A DNA stretch of 37,674 nucleotides, from positions 1 to 37,674 of the forward strand of contig CAMDEA010000075.1 in the NCBI GenBank assembly GCA_945893045.1, read 5' to 3'. How positions within the stretch are numbered: position 1 is the stretch's first letter; every line of letters begins with the position of its first letter. The stretch is from Planctomyces sp. SH-PL62. GTDB taxonomy: Bacteria > Planctomycetota > Planctomycetia > Planctomycetales > Planctomycetaceae. The notes under the pieces are model-generated. The model had not been told where the DNA came from, did not search any database, and saw only the letters and a program-made list of their open reading frames with translations. The translations under genes and the position numbers were made by a program. This document shows, piece by piece, positions 1 through 8,974 of this stretch.

Positions 1-243
1 CACCTGCTCCCGAACCGCTGGCATCAACAACTCGGATTTCACTTGTGGGACATCATCCATGATCGACTCCAGAAAGAGGTTCCGAACATTTTCAACCTCA
101 TTCTGACAACTCTGTATTCATCGCGCCAGGCAAAATTGGCACACCCCACGGCTGGCGAGAAGTTCGGTTGGAGTCAACTTTGCCGTCATGGGTGGCACGT
201 CCCTGACCATCGGGAAGGGCGTGGGACTCGCGATCAACACTGA
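1..243 (+). CDS. possible 3' end of a gene cut by the window edge
   Basis: Frame 1 is open from the first base to a TGA at 241-243, giving about 80 residues with no recognisable family. The first 60 residues look protein-like, with hydrophobic and aromatic positions such as NRWHQQLGFHLWDI. The last 20 or so residues come from the left arm and loop of the inverted repeat at 190-280. If this is a real gene, its original C-terminus was replaced or extended by that repeat. It may equally be non-coding, because nothing upstream is visible. I see no competing reading frame on the minus strand. Confidence 0.25.
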   Translation, partial: HLLPNRWHQQLGFHLWDIIHDRLQKEVPNIFNLILTTLYSSRQAKLAHPTAGEKFGWSQLCRHGWHVPDHREGRGTRDQH

Positions 244-280
244 AATCCACGCCCTTCCCGATGGTCAGGACGTGCCACCC
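190..280. repeat. 34-bp near-perfect inverted repeat (stem-loop)
   Basis: The left arm (190-224) and right arm (247-280) are reverse complements, except that the left arm has one extra C in the CGTCC(C)TGACC segment. The loop is 22 nt. It lies downstream of the minus-strand exoprotein gene that ends at 342. It could fold in the transcript of that gene, but no T-tract follows, so it is more likely a dispersed intergenic repeat than a classical terminator. Confidence 0.8.
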
Positions 281-304
281 AAATTCACAAATCAGCCAGC
301 CGTG

Positions 305-323
305 CTCCCCCGCGGCGGGGGAG
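305..323. repeat. perfect G/C-rich palindrome just downstream of an exoprotein gene
   Basis: CTCCCCCGC, a central G, then GCGGGGGAG form a perfect 19-bp palindrome that ends 18 bp beyond the stop codon of the minus-strand gene 342-4859. It may help end transcription or protect the 3' end of that transcript. No U-tract follows in the minus direction, so a rho-independent terminator is not supported. Confidence 0.6.
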
Positions 324-341
324 AGGGGACATGTCGGCGTT

Positions 342-3300
342 TCAGTCGATGTCGTCCACCAACTCCGACGGGTGTCGATCGGTGATCTGATCCAGAAGGC
401 CGAAGTCGATGTTCGCGAAGAACCAGTCGGTGTTGGCCGAGCCGGTCAGGCGATCAAACACTCCGTCGTCATGGGCCGTCGTGTCGTTCAGCCGCGCGGT
501 ACCGTTGCGTCCGCCGCCGAGCCGCAGATGGTTGGCTCGGCCGGAGTAGCTGACGTCGGTGCGCGACCACTCGTCCAGAATGGCACAGAGCGCCGCGAGG
601 TTCGTGTCGTGATCCGTGAAACCGGCGATCAGCAGATCGTCTCCTTGATTGCCGACGAGTCGATCAGCACCTCGACCGCCGATCAGAACATCGGCGTCCT
701 GACTGCCGATGAGATTGTCATCGCCATCGCCACCGACCAGCACATTCGGGCCGTTGCCCCCCTTCAGCCGATCGTTGCCAGCTTCGCCAAACAGGAAGGC
801 TCGCGTGCTGATGCTGCCCGCCAATTCGATGTCGTCGTCGCCACCTTTGCCGTAGGCGATGATTTCAGAGAAGCTCGAAAGGAAAAAGATTCCGTAGCTT
901 TGGCCATTGATCAGCACCTTGACGGCGTTCTGACCTTGAGGCACGACACGAATTGTGTCGCCGGCTTCCGACCCATTGATGATCAAGGCGATGCCGTCGC
1001 AGCCGGGACCGATCGAGACCGGTGGGTTGTTCGTTGTGTCGTCATCGACAATCGTGATCGTGACCGGCGGAGCGGTGGGAGGTTCCGTGTTCGTCGCACT
1101 GACCACGCTGACGACGATGGTTTCGTTGCCTTCGACGGCGGCGTCCTGCTGAGCGGTCACACTGACCGAGCCACTCAGTTGTCCAGCCGGAATCAGAATC
1201 TGCGTTGCCGAGGCCGCGTAGTCGCTGCTACTGCTGGCCGAACCACCCAACGCGAGCGTGACGAGAACATCCACGTTGGTCGCGTGCGTGAGTGTTGCCG
1301 TGACGACGGAAACTCCGGTCGCCTCGGCAATGTTCGCCGTGGAAACGCTGAGCCTGACTTCCGGCACGGGGGTCACGTTGATCGTGACCGTCACCGAGTT
1401 GCTGAGTTCGCTGCCGTCGCTGGCTCGATAGGTAAAGCTGTCGCTGGTCGTTTCGCTGCCGTCGTGGACGTAGCTGAAGGAGCCATCTGCGTTGAGCGTG
1501 AAGCTCGCCGCGTGCGCCGGACCGTTGACGAGATTCGCCGTCAGCGAAGCGCTGTCCACATCCGTGTCACCGTTCAACACGCCAGCCGCCGCAGTCACAT
1601 TGAGCGTCCCGCCCTCGGCGACCGTGTACGGCCCGTCGTTGTCCGCAACCGGTGCGTCATTGACCGGCGTCACGGTGACACTGACCGTCCCCGCAGCACT
1701 CTTTGGATCAGCCACACCGTTGGTCGTCCCGTTGTCTCGGATCTCATAGCTGATCGTGTCCGAGCCGTTGTAGTCGGCGTTCGGCGAGTAGCTCAGCGAG
1801 CCATCGCCGTTGATCGTCACCGAACCATGCAACGCCGAAGCCGACGTGACGGTGAGTGTCTGACCGCTTTCGCCGGCCGGGCCGGGAGTGTCGTTCGCGA
1901 GCACAGTGATGATGTTGCCAATGCTGTCCTCAGCGACCGTCGCGCTGTCGTCACCTGCGGTCGGAGCGTCGTTCACTTCACGCACGGTGATCGTGATTGT
2001 CTCGCTGTCACTCAGGCTGGGGCTGCCGTTGTCAGAGACCGTGAAGGTGACTGAGTACGTCCCCTGCTGGCCGTCCGCGGGCGTCCAACTCAACTGCCCC
2101 GTCCCGTTGCCGGTGTTCACGAAGGTGGCCCCGGCGGGCAGTCCGCCGACGTTGAGCGACAAGCCGTTGCTCGGAGTATCAATGTCTGACGACGTCACGG
2201 AAATCGACAGCAGGGCGTCCTCGTCGGTGCTGCGGTTGCCGATCGGAGCCAACACCGGAGCGTCGTTGACCGGAGTGACGGTGATCGCGACGGTCGCGAC
2301 GTTGCCATCGACCGTGCCGTCGTTGGTGCGATACGAGAAACTGTCGCTGGTCGTTTCGCTGCCGTTGTGGACGTAGCTGAACGAGCCGTCGGCGTTGAGT
2401 GTGAAGCTCGCCGCGTTGGCCGGGCCGCCGATGAGAATCGCCGTCAGTGTGTTGCCGTCGGCGTCGGTGTCGTTCGCCAGCACGCCGTTGTCGGTCGCGT
2501 TGCCCGGCGTCGTTGTTCCTCGACCATCGGTCTGAGCCAAAGTGCCCCCTTCGGCCACGCTGAAACTGTCGCCGTTGCTGACCGGAGCTTGATTGCCCGA
2601 CACGACCACTCGATTGAACGAGAACTCCGAAGTGTTGTTCCTCGGAACCATCGCTGTGGCCGCGTTGCTGTCGTGATCGAACAGCGTGATGTCGGTGGCT
2701 GTGGCGGTGATGACGTGCCCCACGGGAACGGCCGACGCGAGGGCGACGGTGTAGTTCACGTCGTTGCCGGCCAGCGGGGTCGTCACGTCGATCGAGCCGA
2801 GGTACGTCTGCCCTTCCCCATATCCACTGGAATCGGCCGTCGGGCTAGAGAAGAACTGCAGGCGGAACGTCGAGTTGGCGGTGCTGTTCAGCGTGCCCGT
2901 GATCGTCGTGACGATGCCGGTGCTGCTGGCCGACGTGATCACCGGGAAGTTTTGACGATTGTTGGCACCGCCATCGACATCGTTGACATCGTTTGGCGTG
3001 ACGCCGTCGTAATCCAGATCAATCCCCAGTCCGTCATTGCCATAGATCCGATTCGACAGGATCGCGTCCTGGATGCTGGTGGTGTGGAACGCGATGTGGT
3101 TGGCAACGCCGCGGCTGGAATTGAAGGCGATCGTATTACCGGACTCCGGAGCCGTCCCTCCCACGAGTACGCCGTTTGAACTTTGGATCAGCACGCCTTG
3201 GCTACTACCCAAGTGGATCGTGCCTGTCTTATCGGTGCCAATCCAGTTGCCTTGAATGATCGCCCCAGCAGCACCGCTCGGGTTGAACGACACGTCTGGG

Positions 3301-4859
3301 ACTAACTGGAGGAGGATTCCCTGATCCGTATTGCCTGCAATGACGTTGCCGGCCCCGGGCAGTGTGCCCCCAATGAGGTTATTGATTCCAGATCTGAACA
3401 CGAACACGCCCCGTGTATTCCCAAGCGCCCGAGTGCCGGTGATATCGGTGCCAATGAGGTTGCCCTGAACGACGGTGTTGGAGCCGATGATTTGCACACC
3501 GTAGCCACCGTTGCCATGACCGGAAATCAAATTGCCAGCGCCGGCCGCCGTGCCGCCAATGGTGTTGTTATTGGATTCAACATAGACGCCGAAGAGATTT
3601 GGCCGGGCGACGGTGCCGGTCATGTCAGTGCCGATGAAGTTCCCCTGGACGAGATTGCCGACGCTTAAATTTTCGATAGCGATGCCTCCACCCGCGTTGC
3701 CGGAGATGATGTTGCGGGCCGCGGCGCTGATGCCGCCAATCGTATTGTTGGAGGCAAGGCTTAGCAGAATCCCGTTCCCCGTGTTGCCCAGAGACTGGGT
3801 GCCGGTGACGTCGGTGCCGATGAAGTTGCCTTGGACCAGGTTTCCCGTTGGGCTTCCCGTCGCGTTGCCGTCCGAAATCTGGATGCCATGATTGTTTCCG
3901 GAGATCAGGTTTCCAGCCCCCGGAGTCGTGCCGCCAATGAGGTTGTTCCTGCCGTTGGTGAGGAGTACGCCGTGTCTGTCGTGGTTCCCCAGGGCAGCAG
4001 TGCCGTTCCTGTCGGTGCCGATGTAGTTCCCTTGCACGAGATTGGAATTGGCCCCGCCACCGATGATACTCACGCCCGAGCCTTGGCCCCTGACGCCGTT
4101 GCCGGAGATGAGGTTGCGGTCTGCCGGATTGGTGCCGCCGATCGTATTGCCGGGCGATTCATGGACAAAGACGCCATAATCGTAGTTGCCCTTGCTTGCC
4201 TGAACGCCGTCGGCGTCGGTGCCGATGAAGTTCCCCTGGATGACGTTGCCGCCATTCGTCGAGATGCGGATGCCGGTGCCGCCGAAGAAGCTGTTGCTGT
4301 TCTGAAAGCCGTTGATAACCAGACCCTTCACGGTGGAATTGCCAGCCGTGATGACCAGTCCCTCAGCCCCGGAGCCGGCGAGGGATCCGTTTAGCTCGAT
4401 GAGCAAATTCGCGTTGTCGCCGTTGACCAGCGTGTTAGGGCTGGCATCCGGGACGCCGTCGCCATTTCCGTCCTGCGTGTAGCCGTCGATGATGACCGAA
4501 CTGGTGATGCTCGGCAGCGCTGAGGTCGGCTGAATCGTTTGCACGCCCGCGCCCGGGATGGCGAACACGATCGTGTCGGTGCCGGGATTGGCATTGGCGC
4601 TCGTGATGGCCGCGCGAAAAGACCCCGGCAGGCTGTCAGAGGTGTTGGTGACCGTAAACGTGCTGAGCAGGCAGCGGGTTTCCAGCCCCTCGGCCGAATC
4701 GGCCACGTCATGAATCTCGACTCGCCGCTCGCTGGCCACATCGGCCGGCCGTGACCAAACCCGGCTCCGCAACCGAGCACCGCCACGCCGGACGCCGTCC
4801 GCTCGACAAGCAACATTCCTCTGAGACCACCACCCGCGCAGCCAACTGTTGAGCATCAT
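342..4859 (-). CDS. giant exoprotein: beta-helix, cadherin-like, Calx-beta and RTX-like domains
   Basis: This 1505-aa protein is probably exported and bound at the cell surface or released. The N-terminus is arginine-rich with no classical signal peptide, and carries GLETRCLLS at residues 58-66, a variant of the planctomycete LEPRxLLS-type motif. Residues ~66-620 form a right-handed beta-helix with at least six repeats containing QGN(F/Y)IGTD and IGGT..GAGNLISGN. Tandem cadherin-like domains (VNDAP linkers, DGSFSYVH) run from ~756 to 1165. A Calx-beta domain follows (~1170-1275, ending IVDDD), then RTX-like GGxGxDxLxG repeats and a C-terminal segment with LTGSANTDWFF. Likely roles are adhesion or matrix formation, by family inference. 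The start chosen is the ATG at 4859, with GGTGG five bases upstream; the longer frame to 4904 has no better signal. Confidence 0.85.
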   Translation of the reverse strand: MMLNSWLRGWWSQRNVACRADGVRRGGARLRSRVWSRPADVASERRVEIHDVADSAEGLETRCLLSTFTVTNTSDSLPGSFRAAITSANANPGTDTIVFAIPGAGVQTIQPTSALPSITSSVIIDGYTQDGNGDGVPDASPNTLVNGDNANLLIELNGSLAGSGAEGLVITAGNSTVKGLVINGFQNSNSFFGGTGIRISTNGGNVIQGNFIGTDADGVQASKGNYDYGVFVHESPGNTIGGTNPADRNLISGNGVRGQGSGVSIIGGGANSNLVQGNYIGTDRNGTAALGNHDRHGVLLTNGRNNLIGGTTPGAGNLISGNNHGIQISDGNATGSPTGNLVQGNFIGTDVTGTQSLGNTGNGILLSLASNNTIGGISAAARNIISGNAGGGIAIENLSVGNLVQGNFIGTDMTGTVARPNLFGVYVESNNNTIGGTAAGAGNLISGHGNGGYGVQIIGSNTVVQGNLIGTDITGTRALGNTRGVFVFRSGINNLIGGTLPGAGNVIAGNTDQGILLQLVPDVSFNPSGAAGAIIQGNWIGTDKTGTIHLGSSQGVLIQSSNGVLVGGTAPESGNTIAFNSSRGVANHIAFHTTSIQDAILSNRIYGNDGLGIDLDYDGVTPNDVNDVDGGANNRQNFPVITSASSTGIVTTITGTLNSTANSTFRLQFFSSPTADSSGYGEGQTYLGSIDVTTPLAGNDVNYTVALASAVPVGHVITATATDITLFDHDSNAATAMVPRNNTSEFSFNRVVVSGNQAPVSNGDSFSVAEGGTLAQTDGRGTTTPGNATDNGVLANDTDADGNTLTAILIGGPANAASFTLNADGSFSYVHNGSETTSDSFSYRTNDGTVDGNVATVAITVTPVNDAPVLAPIGNRSTDEDALLSISVTSSDIDTPSNGLSLNVGGLPAGATFVNTGNGTGQLSWTPADGQQGTYSVTFTVSDNGSPSLSDSETITITVREVNDAPTAGDDSATVAEDSIGNIITVLANDTPGPAGESGQTLTVTSASALHGSVTINGDGSLSYSPNADYNGSDTISYEIRDNGTTNGVADPKSAAGTVSVTVTPVNDAPVADNDGPYTVAEGGTLNVTAAAGVLNGDTDVDSASLTANLVNGPAHAASFTLNADGSFSYVHDGSETTSDSFTYRASDGSELSNSVTVTINVTPVPEVRLSVSTANIAEATGVSVVTATLTHATNVDVLVTLALGGSASSSSDYAASATQILIPAGQLSGSVSVTAQQDAAVEGNETIVVSVVSATNTEPPTAPPVTITIVDDDTTNNPPVSIGPGCDGIALIINGSEAGDTIRVVPQGQNAVKVLINGQSYGIFFLSSFSEIIAYGKGGDDDIELAGSISTRAFLFGEAGNDRLKGGNGPNVLVGGDGDDNLIGSQDADVLIGGRGADRLVGNQGDDLLIAGFTDHDTNLAALCAILDEWSRTDVSYSGRANHLRLGGGRNGTARLNDTTAHDDGVFDRLTGSANTDWFFANIDFGLLDQITDRHPSELVDDID

Positions 4860-5019
4860 GATTCCACCATTTCCGGAAGAGGTCCGATCATTCGCCGCAG
4901 CCACTCACCACGGCTCTCCTCTTCCAGACGCCATCCACCGCGCAGCAAAGCGCGCGGGAGGCCAACATTCTCAAAGTTTCTGCAGAATCGAATCCGCCAT
5001 CGTCGGTTCCGCGTCCCGA

Positions 5020-5239
5020 CCCCATCCCGCTCGCCGGGATGGTGAAGCCGATGGCCACCTAGATTCAGGCCCGGCGGCTGCCAGAGACCCCATCCGCCTC
5101 GTGCGGATGGTGAACGAGAGGCTGCTCGCCGAACGATTCCTCTTCTTCACCATCCGCACGAGGCGGATGGGGCTGAAGTCCTCCGGGGATTTCGGTGTCA
5201 GCCCTCCATCGAGTTCACCATCCCAACAAGCGGGATGGG
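5020..5239. repeat. four-copy nested inverted hairpin repeat (family A)
   Basis: Four 27-bp copies lie at 5020-5046, 5088-5114 (one orientation), 5146-5172 and 5213-5239 (opposite orientation). The inner pair is a perfect 27-bp inverted repeat. The outer pair matches except in the loop. Each copy is also a hairpin on its own, for example CCATCCGC-CTCGT-GCGGATGG, always followed on one side by TGAA. The outer copies carry compensating stem changes (CCATCCCG with CGGGATGG), so the hairpin is kept while its sequence drifts. Confidence 0.85.
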
Positions 5240-5275
5240 GCCTGGTTTCCACATCACTGCGACCTCCAATTCGGC

Positions 5276-5523
5276 CCCCGCTGGGCCTGCCCCAACGGAG
5301 CCATGACTGACCCGCTACTCAAGCTCCACCATCACACGCCATAGCTCTCCGTGGGGCTTGCCCCCACGGAAGCCACGACTCAATCGCCGCTCCATCATTC
5401 GCCCCGACCGCCGATCAGTCATTCGCTCCGTGGGGACAAGCCCCACGGGGGCGCAGGCGAATCACGAGCAGCGTTGGGTAGCTGGCCAGTCAGCGCTCCG
5501 CCGGGGCAGGCCCGACGGGGGCG
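5276..5523. repeat. four-copy nested inverted hairpin repeat (family B)
   Basis: Four related hairpins are centred near 5288, 5359, 5438 and 5507. The clearest is CCGTGGGG-CTTG-CCCCCACGG at 5349-5369. The first two copies face one way and the last two the other, the same ++-- layout as family A just before it. The last copy ends a few bases before the kinase stop codon (5528-5530). With family A this makes eight hairpins in about 500 bp, at a pitch of 58-79 bp. Confidence 0.8.
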
Positions 5524-5527
5524 AAGG

Positions 5528-8500
5528 CTACTCCCGCCATTCGCGGGCCAGTTCGAGCGCGCGTTGGCGGACAGGTTCGGAGATCGTGTCATCACCGCCG
5601 ATGGCGTCGAGCAGAGCAGGTTTCGCCAGCGGCTTGGCTCGTAGGAAGCGGATTCGACCGAGCGCTTGCTGCTCCGTTCGCAGTTCGGGCGTCCACGGCC
5701 GAGCGTCCCAAACCTTTACCGTCTGATCGTTGCGTGCTGACGCAAGACGATTGCCATCCATGCTAAAGGCCACACACGCACTGGACCCGTCCAACGTAAG
5801 AACCTCCTGGCCGGTTGTGACATCCCATATTTTGACCGTCCGATCGTTACTTGCCGATGCCAGACGTTTCCCGTCCGGGCTGAAAGCCACGCTATGAACG
5901 GAGCCAGAATGTCCTTTCAAACTGACCATTAGCAGACCACTTGTAGCGTCCCACACCATCAGGTTCCCGCCGGCCATGCTTCCCGACGCGAGCCGTAATC
6001 CATCCACACTAAACGCCACGGACGCAGCACCGGCGTCATGTCGGCCCAACGTGAGCGTCTCCTGACCGCTCGTGGTGTCCCACACCTTCACCGTCTGATC
6101 GGAGCTGGCCGACGCCAGCCGTTTCCCGTCCGGGCTGAAAGCCACGCGATTAACGGTACCAGAGTGCCCTTTCAACGTGAGCGTTTCCTGGCCGCTTGTG
6201 GCATCCCAAACTTTCACCGTGCGATCGAAGCTGGCCGACGCCAGCCGTTTCCCGTCGGAGCTAAACGCCACGCTGGTGACTCGGTTACTGTGTCCTTTCA
6301 ATGTAAGTGTCTCCTGACCACTCGCGATATCCCACACCTTCAACTCCGGTGGAGACGGAACGAAATTAGGTCCCGCCGCCGACGCCAGCCGTTTCCCGTC
6401 CGGGCTAAACGCCACGCTATTTACACCGCCGATGTGCCCTTTCAACGTGAGTGTCTCCTGACCGCTCGTCACATCCCACACCTTCACCGTTGTGTCCGAG
6501 CTGGCCGACGCCAGCCGTTTGGCGTCCGCGCTAAACGCCACGCTCGTGACATTGCCGGAGTGCCCTTTCAACGTGAGTGTTTCCTGACCGCTTGTGGCAT
6601 CCCAAACTTTCACCGTGCGATCGGAACTGGCCGACGCCAGCCGTTGCCCGTCGGTGATAAACGCCACGCTCTCGACCGCGCCGGTATGCCCTTTTAATGT
6701 GAGCATCTCCTGACCACTCGTTGTGTCCCACACCTTCACCGTGTGATCGTAGCTGGCCGACGCCAGCCGCTTCCCGTCCGCACTAATCGCCACGCAATTG
6801 ACCGCTCCGGTGTGCCCTTTCAACGTTAGCGTCTCCTGACCGCTCGTCGCGTCCCATACCTTCACTGTCTGATCCAAGCTTGCCGACGCCAGCCGTTTCC
6901 CTTCCGGGCTAAACGCCACGCCATAGACCGCGGCGGTGTGCCCTTTCAATGCGAGCGTCTCCTGACCAGTCGTCGCGTCCCACACCCTTACTGTCAGATC
7001 ACCACGGGCACTTGCTGACGCGAGCCGTTTTCCATCCACGTCAAATGCCACGCTTGTGACCGCGCTCGTATGCCCTTTCAGGGTGAGCAACGCCACTCCG
7101 CTCGTGGCGTCCCACACCTTCACCGACTGATCAGCGCTTGCCGACGCCAGCCATTTCCCGTCCGGGCTAAAGGCCACGCTCGTGACATAACTACGGTGTC
7201 CTTTTAACGTGAGCGACTCCTCTCCGCTCGTGGTGTCCCATACCTTCAAAGTTGAATCCTCACTTGCCGTCGCCAACCGTGTCCCATCAGCGCTAAACGC
7301 CACGCTCCTGACTGTGTTCGTGTGTCCTTTCAACGTAAATCTTTCCTGACCGCTCGTGAGATCCCATACTTTCACCGTAAGATCGTCACTTGCTGATGCC
7401 AGCAGTTTCCCGTTCGGACTAACCGCCACGCTCTTGACCCTACGCGTGTGACCTTCAAAACTCAACAAGTGACAATGAGCTAGGCGGTCCCAATAAAACC
7501 ATTCGAAACTGCGAAAATCATCCGTGCCGACTTTCCGTACGGCGGCTGGACGATACAGGTCCAACAAGCGCATCGTTTGCGTGAAACGCGCAGCTTCCCA
7601 AGTTGTCTGGGTCAAATTCATTTGGGAAACGTACAGGTGTCGTCGGGCGAGTCTCGCGTTTTCGTCAGACTCCTCACGGCGTCGTTCGGCGAGCGTCGCT
7701 TTGTTGTCAGCACGCCCGCGATGAAATGCTTCAGCCTTCGCGCGGTTGCTGGCTTCGATCGCGAAGTATGACGAGACGGCGGTGCCGACGATCAGGCACA
7801 CTGCAACAGTCGCGAGCAGACTGGCGACGGCGGGATTGCGGCGGCACCAGCGCCAAGTGCGTTCGATGGTGCTCACCGGACGAGCCAGGATCGGGCGGTC
7901 GTCGAGATAACTTTGCAAGTCGTCGGCCAGCAGTTGGGCGGTGCCGTAGCGGCGGTGGGGTTCCTTCTCCAGGCACTTCAAACAAATGGTTTCCAGGTCG
8001 CGGGCCACGCCGGGGTTCAGCAAGCGCGGCGAGGCGGCTTCGCGGTGGATCACTTGCTCGATCGTCTTCATCACCGAGTCGGCTCGGAACGGCGCGCGGC
8101 CGGTCAGGCATTCGTAGAGGATCGCGCCCAACGAATACACGTCGCTGCCGGGACCGATCAGGCTCCGCTTGCCTTGGGCTTGTTCGGGAGGCATGTAGCT
8201 GGGAGTCCCCACGATCTGACCGGTCTGCGTCAGGCCGCTGTCCCCTTCGACGCGCATCGCTAAACCGAAGTCGGTGATGCGGACTTGATCGCGGTTGTCG
8301 ATCAGCACGTTCGACGGCTTCAAATCGCGATGCAGCGTCCCTTGCTGATGCGCGTAGTGGATCGCTTCGGCCATCTGCCGGACGTAGCTCGCGGCCTGCT
8401 TGGCCGGCAACACGTTCTCGCGCAGGACGGCCGACAAGCTGCGGCCTTCCACAAAATCCATCGAGAAGTAATGCAAGCCCTCGTGCTGGCCGACTTCGTG

Positions 8501-8965
8501 AATCGGCACGATGTTGGGATGCTGCAAGCTCGCGGCGGCTTGAGCCTCGATCTGAAACCGCTTGACGTCATCCTCATTGGCCAGCCGGCCCGTGAGCATC
8601 ATCTTCACAGCCACGATGCGTCCGAGCGTTTTTTGTCGAGCCTTGTAGACGACTCCCATCCCGCCGCGAGCGACTTCCTCCAGCAGTTCGTAGTCGCCGA
8701 CATAGCTGATGTGCTTGCCTGGACCGACGCTTGGCAGCAACGACTCGCCGAACCCACGCATCGGCCCGGCCAACTGATTCATCCGATCGCGCTGAGCGAA
8801 GAAGTCGCGCAGGTCGGCGGCCAGTTCGGGATACCGTTCCAAAATCACTCGCTGATCCGGCGTGGCACCAGCATCGCACGCGCGGATGTAATCGGCGATG
8901 ACCGATTCCAGTTCCGCGTCGCGGTTCGCGTCATCGCCAGTTCGGGTCACGCTGTTCTCGGACAT
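5528..8965 (-). CDS. membrane serine/threonine protein kinase with 14 WD40 repeats
   Basis: The protein has 1145 aa. An N-terminal region (1-85) precedes a Hanks-type kinase domain (~91-365): glycine loop RGGMG (100-104), catalytic K121, E140, HRDLKPSN (212-219), DFG (232-234) and PPEQ in place of APE. All catalytic residues are present, so it should be active. One transmembrane helix follows (~379-402), then a linker and 14 WD40 repeats (~505-1084), enough for two seven-bladed propellers, which probably bind partners. A short tail (TISEPVRQRALELA) recurs in the kinase at 28315-32589. The gene starts 9 bp after the upstream ECF sigma gene, and its GAGG ribosome site overlaps that gene's end. 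They are surely co-transcribed, and the kinase probably acts on or with that sigma factor. Confidence 0.95.
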   Translation of the reverse strand: MSENSVTRTGDDANRDAELESVIADYIRACDAGATPDQRVILERYPELAADLRDFFAQRDRMNQLAGPMRGFGESLLPSVGPGKHISYVGDYELLEEVARGGMGVVYKARQKTLGRIVAVKMMLTGRLANEDDVKRFQIEAQAAASLQHPNIVPIHEVGQHEGLHYFSMDFVEGRSLSAVLRENVLPAKQAASYVRQMAEAIHYAHQQGTLHRDLKPSNVLIDNRDQVRITDFGLAMRVEGDSGLTQTGQIVGTPSYMPPEQAQGKRSLIGPGSDVYSLGAILYECLTGRAPFRADSVMKTIEQVIHREAASPRLLNPGVARDLETICLKCLEKEPHRRYGTAQLLADDLQSYLDDRPILARPVSTIERTWRWCRRNPAVASLLATVAVCLIVGTAVSSYFAIEASNRAKAEAFHRGRADNKATLAERRREESDENARLARRHLYVSQMNLTQTTWEAARFTQTMRLLDLYRPAAVRKVGTDDFRSFEWFYWDRLAHCHLLSFEGHTRRVKSVAVSPNGKLLASASDDLTVKVWDLTSGQERFTLKGHTNTVRSVAFSADGTRLATASEDSTLKVWDTTSGEESLTLKGHRSYVTSVAFSPDGKWLASASADQSVKVWDATSGVALLTLKGHTSAVTSVAFDVDGKRLASASARGDLTVRVWDATTGQETLALKGHTAAVYGVAFSPEGKRLASASLDQTVKVWDATSGQETLTLKGHTGAVNCVAISADGKRLASASYDHTVKVWDTTSGQEMLTLKGHTGAVESVAFITDGQRLASASSDRTVKVWDATSGQETLTLKGHSGNVTSVAFSADAKRLASASSDTTVKVWDVTSGQETLTLKGHIGGVNSVAFSPDGKRLASAAGPNFVPSPPELKVWDIASGQETLTLKGHSNRVTSVAFSSDGKRLASASFDRTVKVWDATSGQETLTLKGHSGTVNRVAFSPDGKRLASASSDQTVKVWDTTSGQETLTLGRHDAGAASVAFSVDGLRLASGSMAGGNLMVWDATSGLLMVSLKGHSGSVHSVAFSPDGKRLASASNDRTVKIWDVTTGQEVLTLDGSSACVAFSMDGNRLASARNDQTVKVWDARPWTPELRTEQQALGRIRFLRAKPLAKPALLDAIGGDDTISEPVRQRALELAREWRE

Positions 8966-8974
8966 CGCAAAGCC

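Noticed and set aside
261..2054. 597-residue open frame on the plus strand
   Set aside because: It lies opposite the exoprotein gene. Its arginine/valine-rich, domain-free sequence is what high-GC antisense frames give.
2367..3179. 270-residue plus-strand frame
   Set aside because: It is the antisense of cadherin-like and beta-helix coding repeats, with no family signature.
4971..5252. Short frames with repeated HPACWDGE or IRLVRMVK strings
   Set aside because: The repetition comes from translating the four family-A hairpins, not from a protein.
5020..5523. CRISPR array
   Set aside because: Spacing is regular, but copies occur in both orientations, fall into two families, are degenerate, and have no cas genes nearby.
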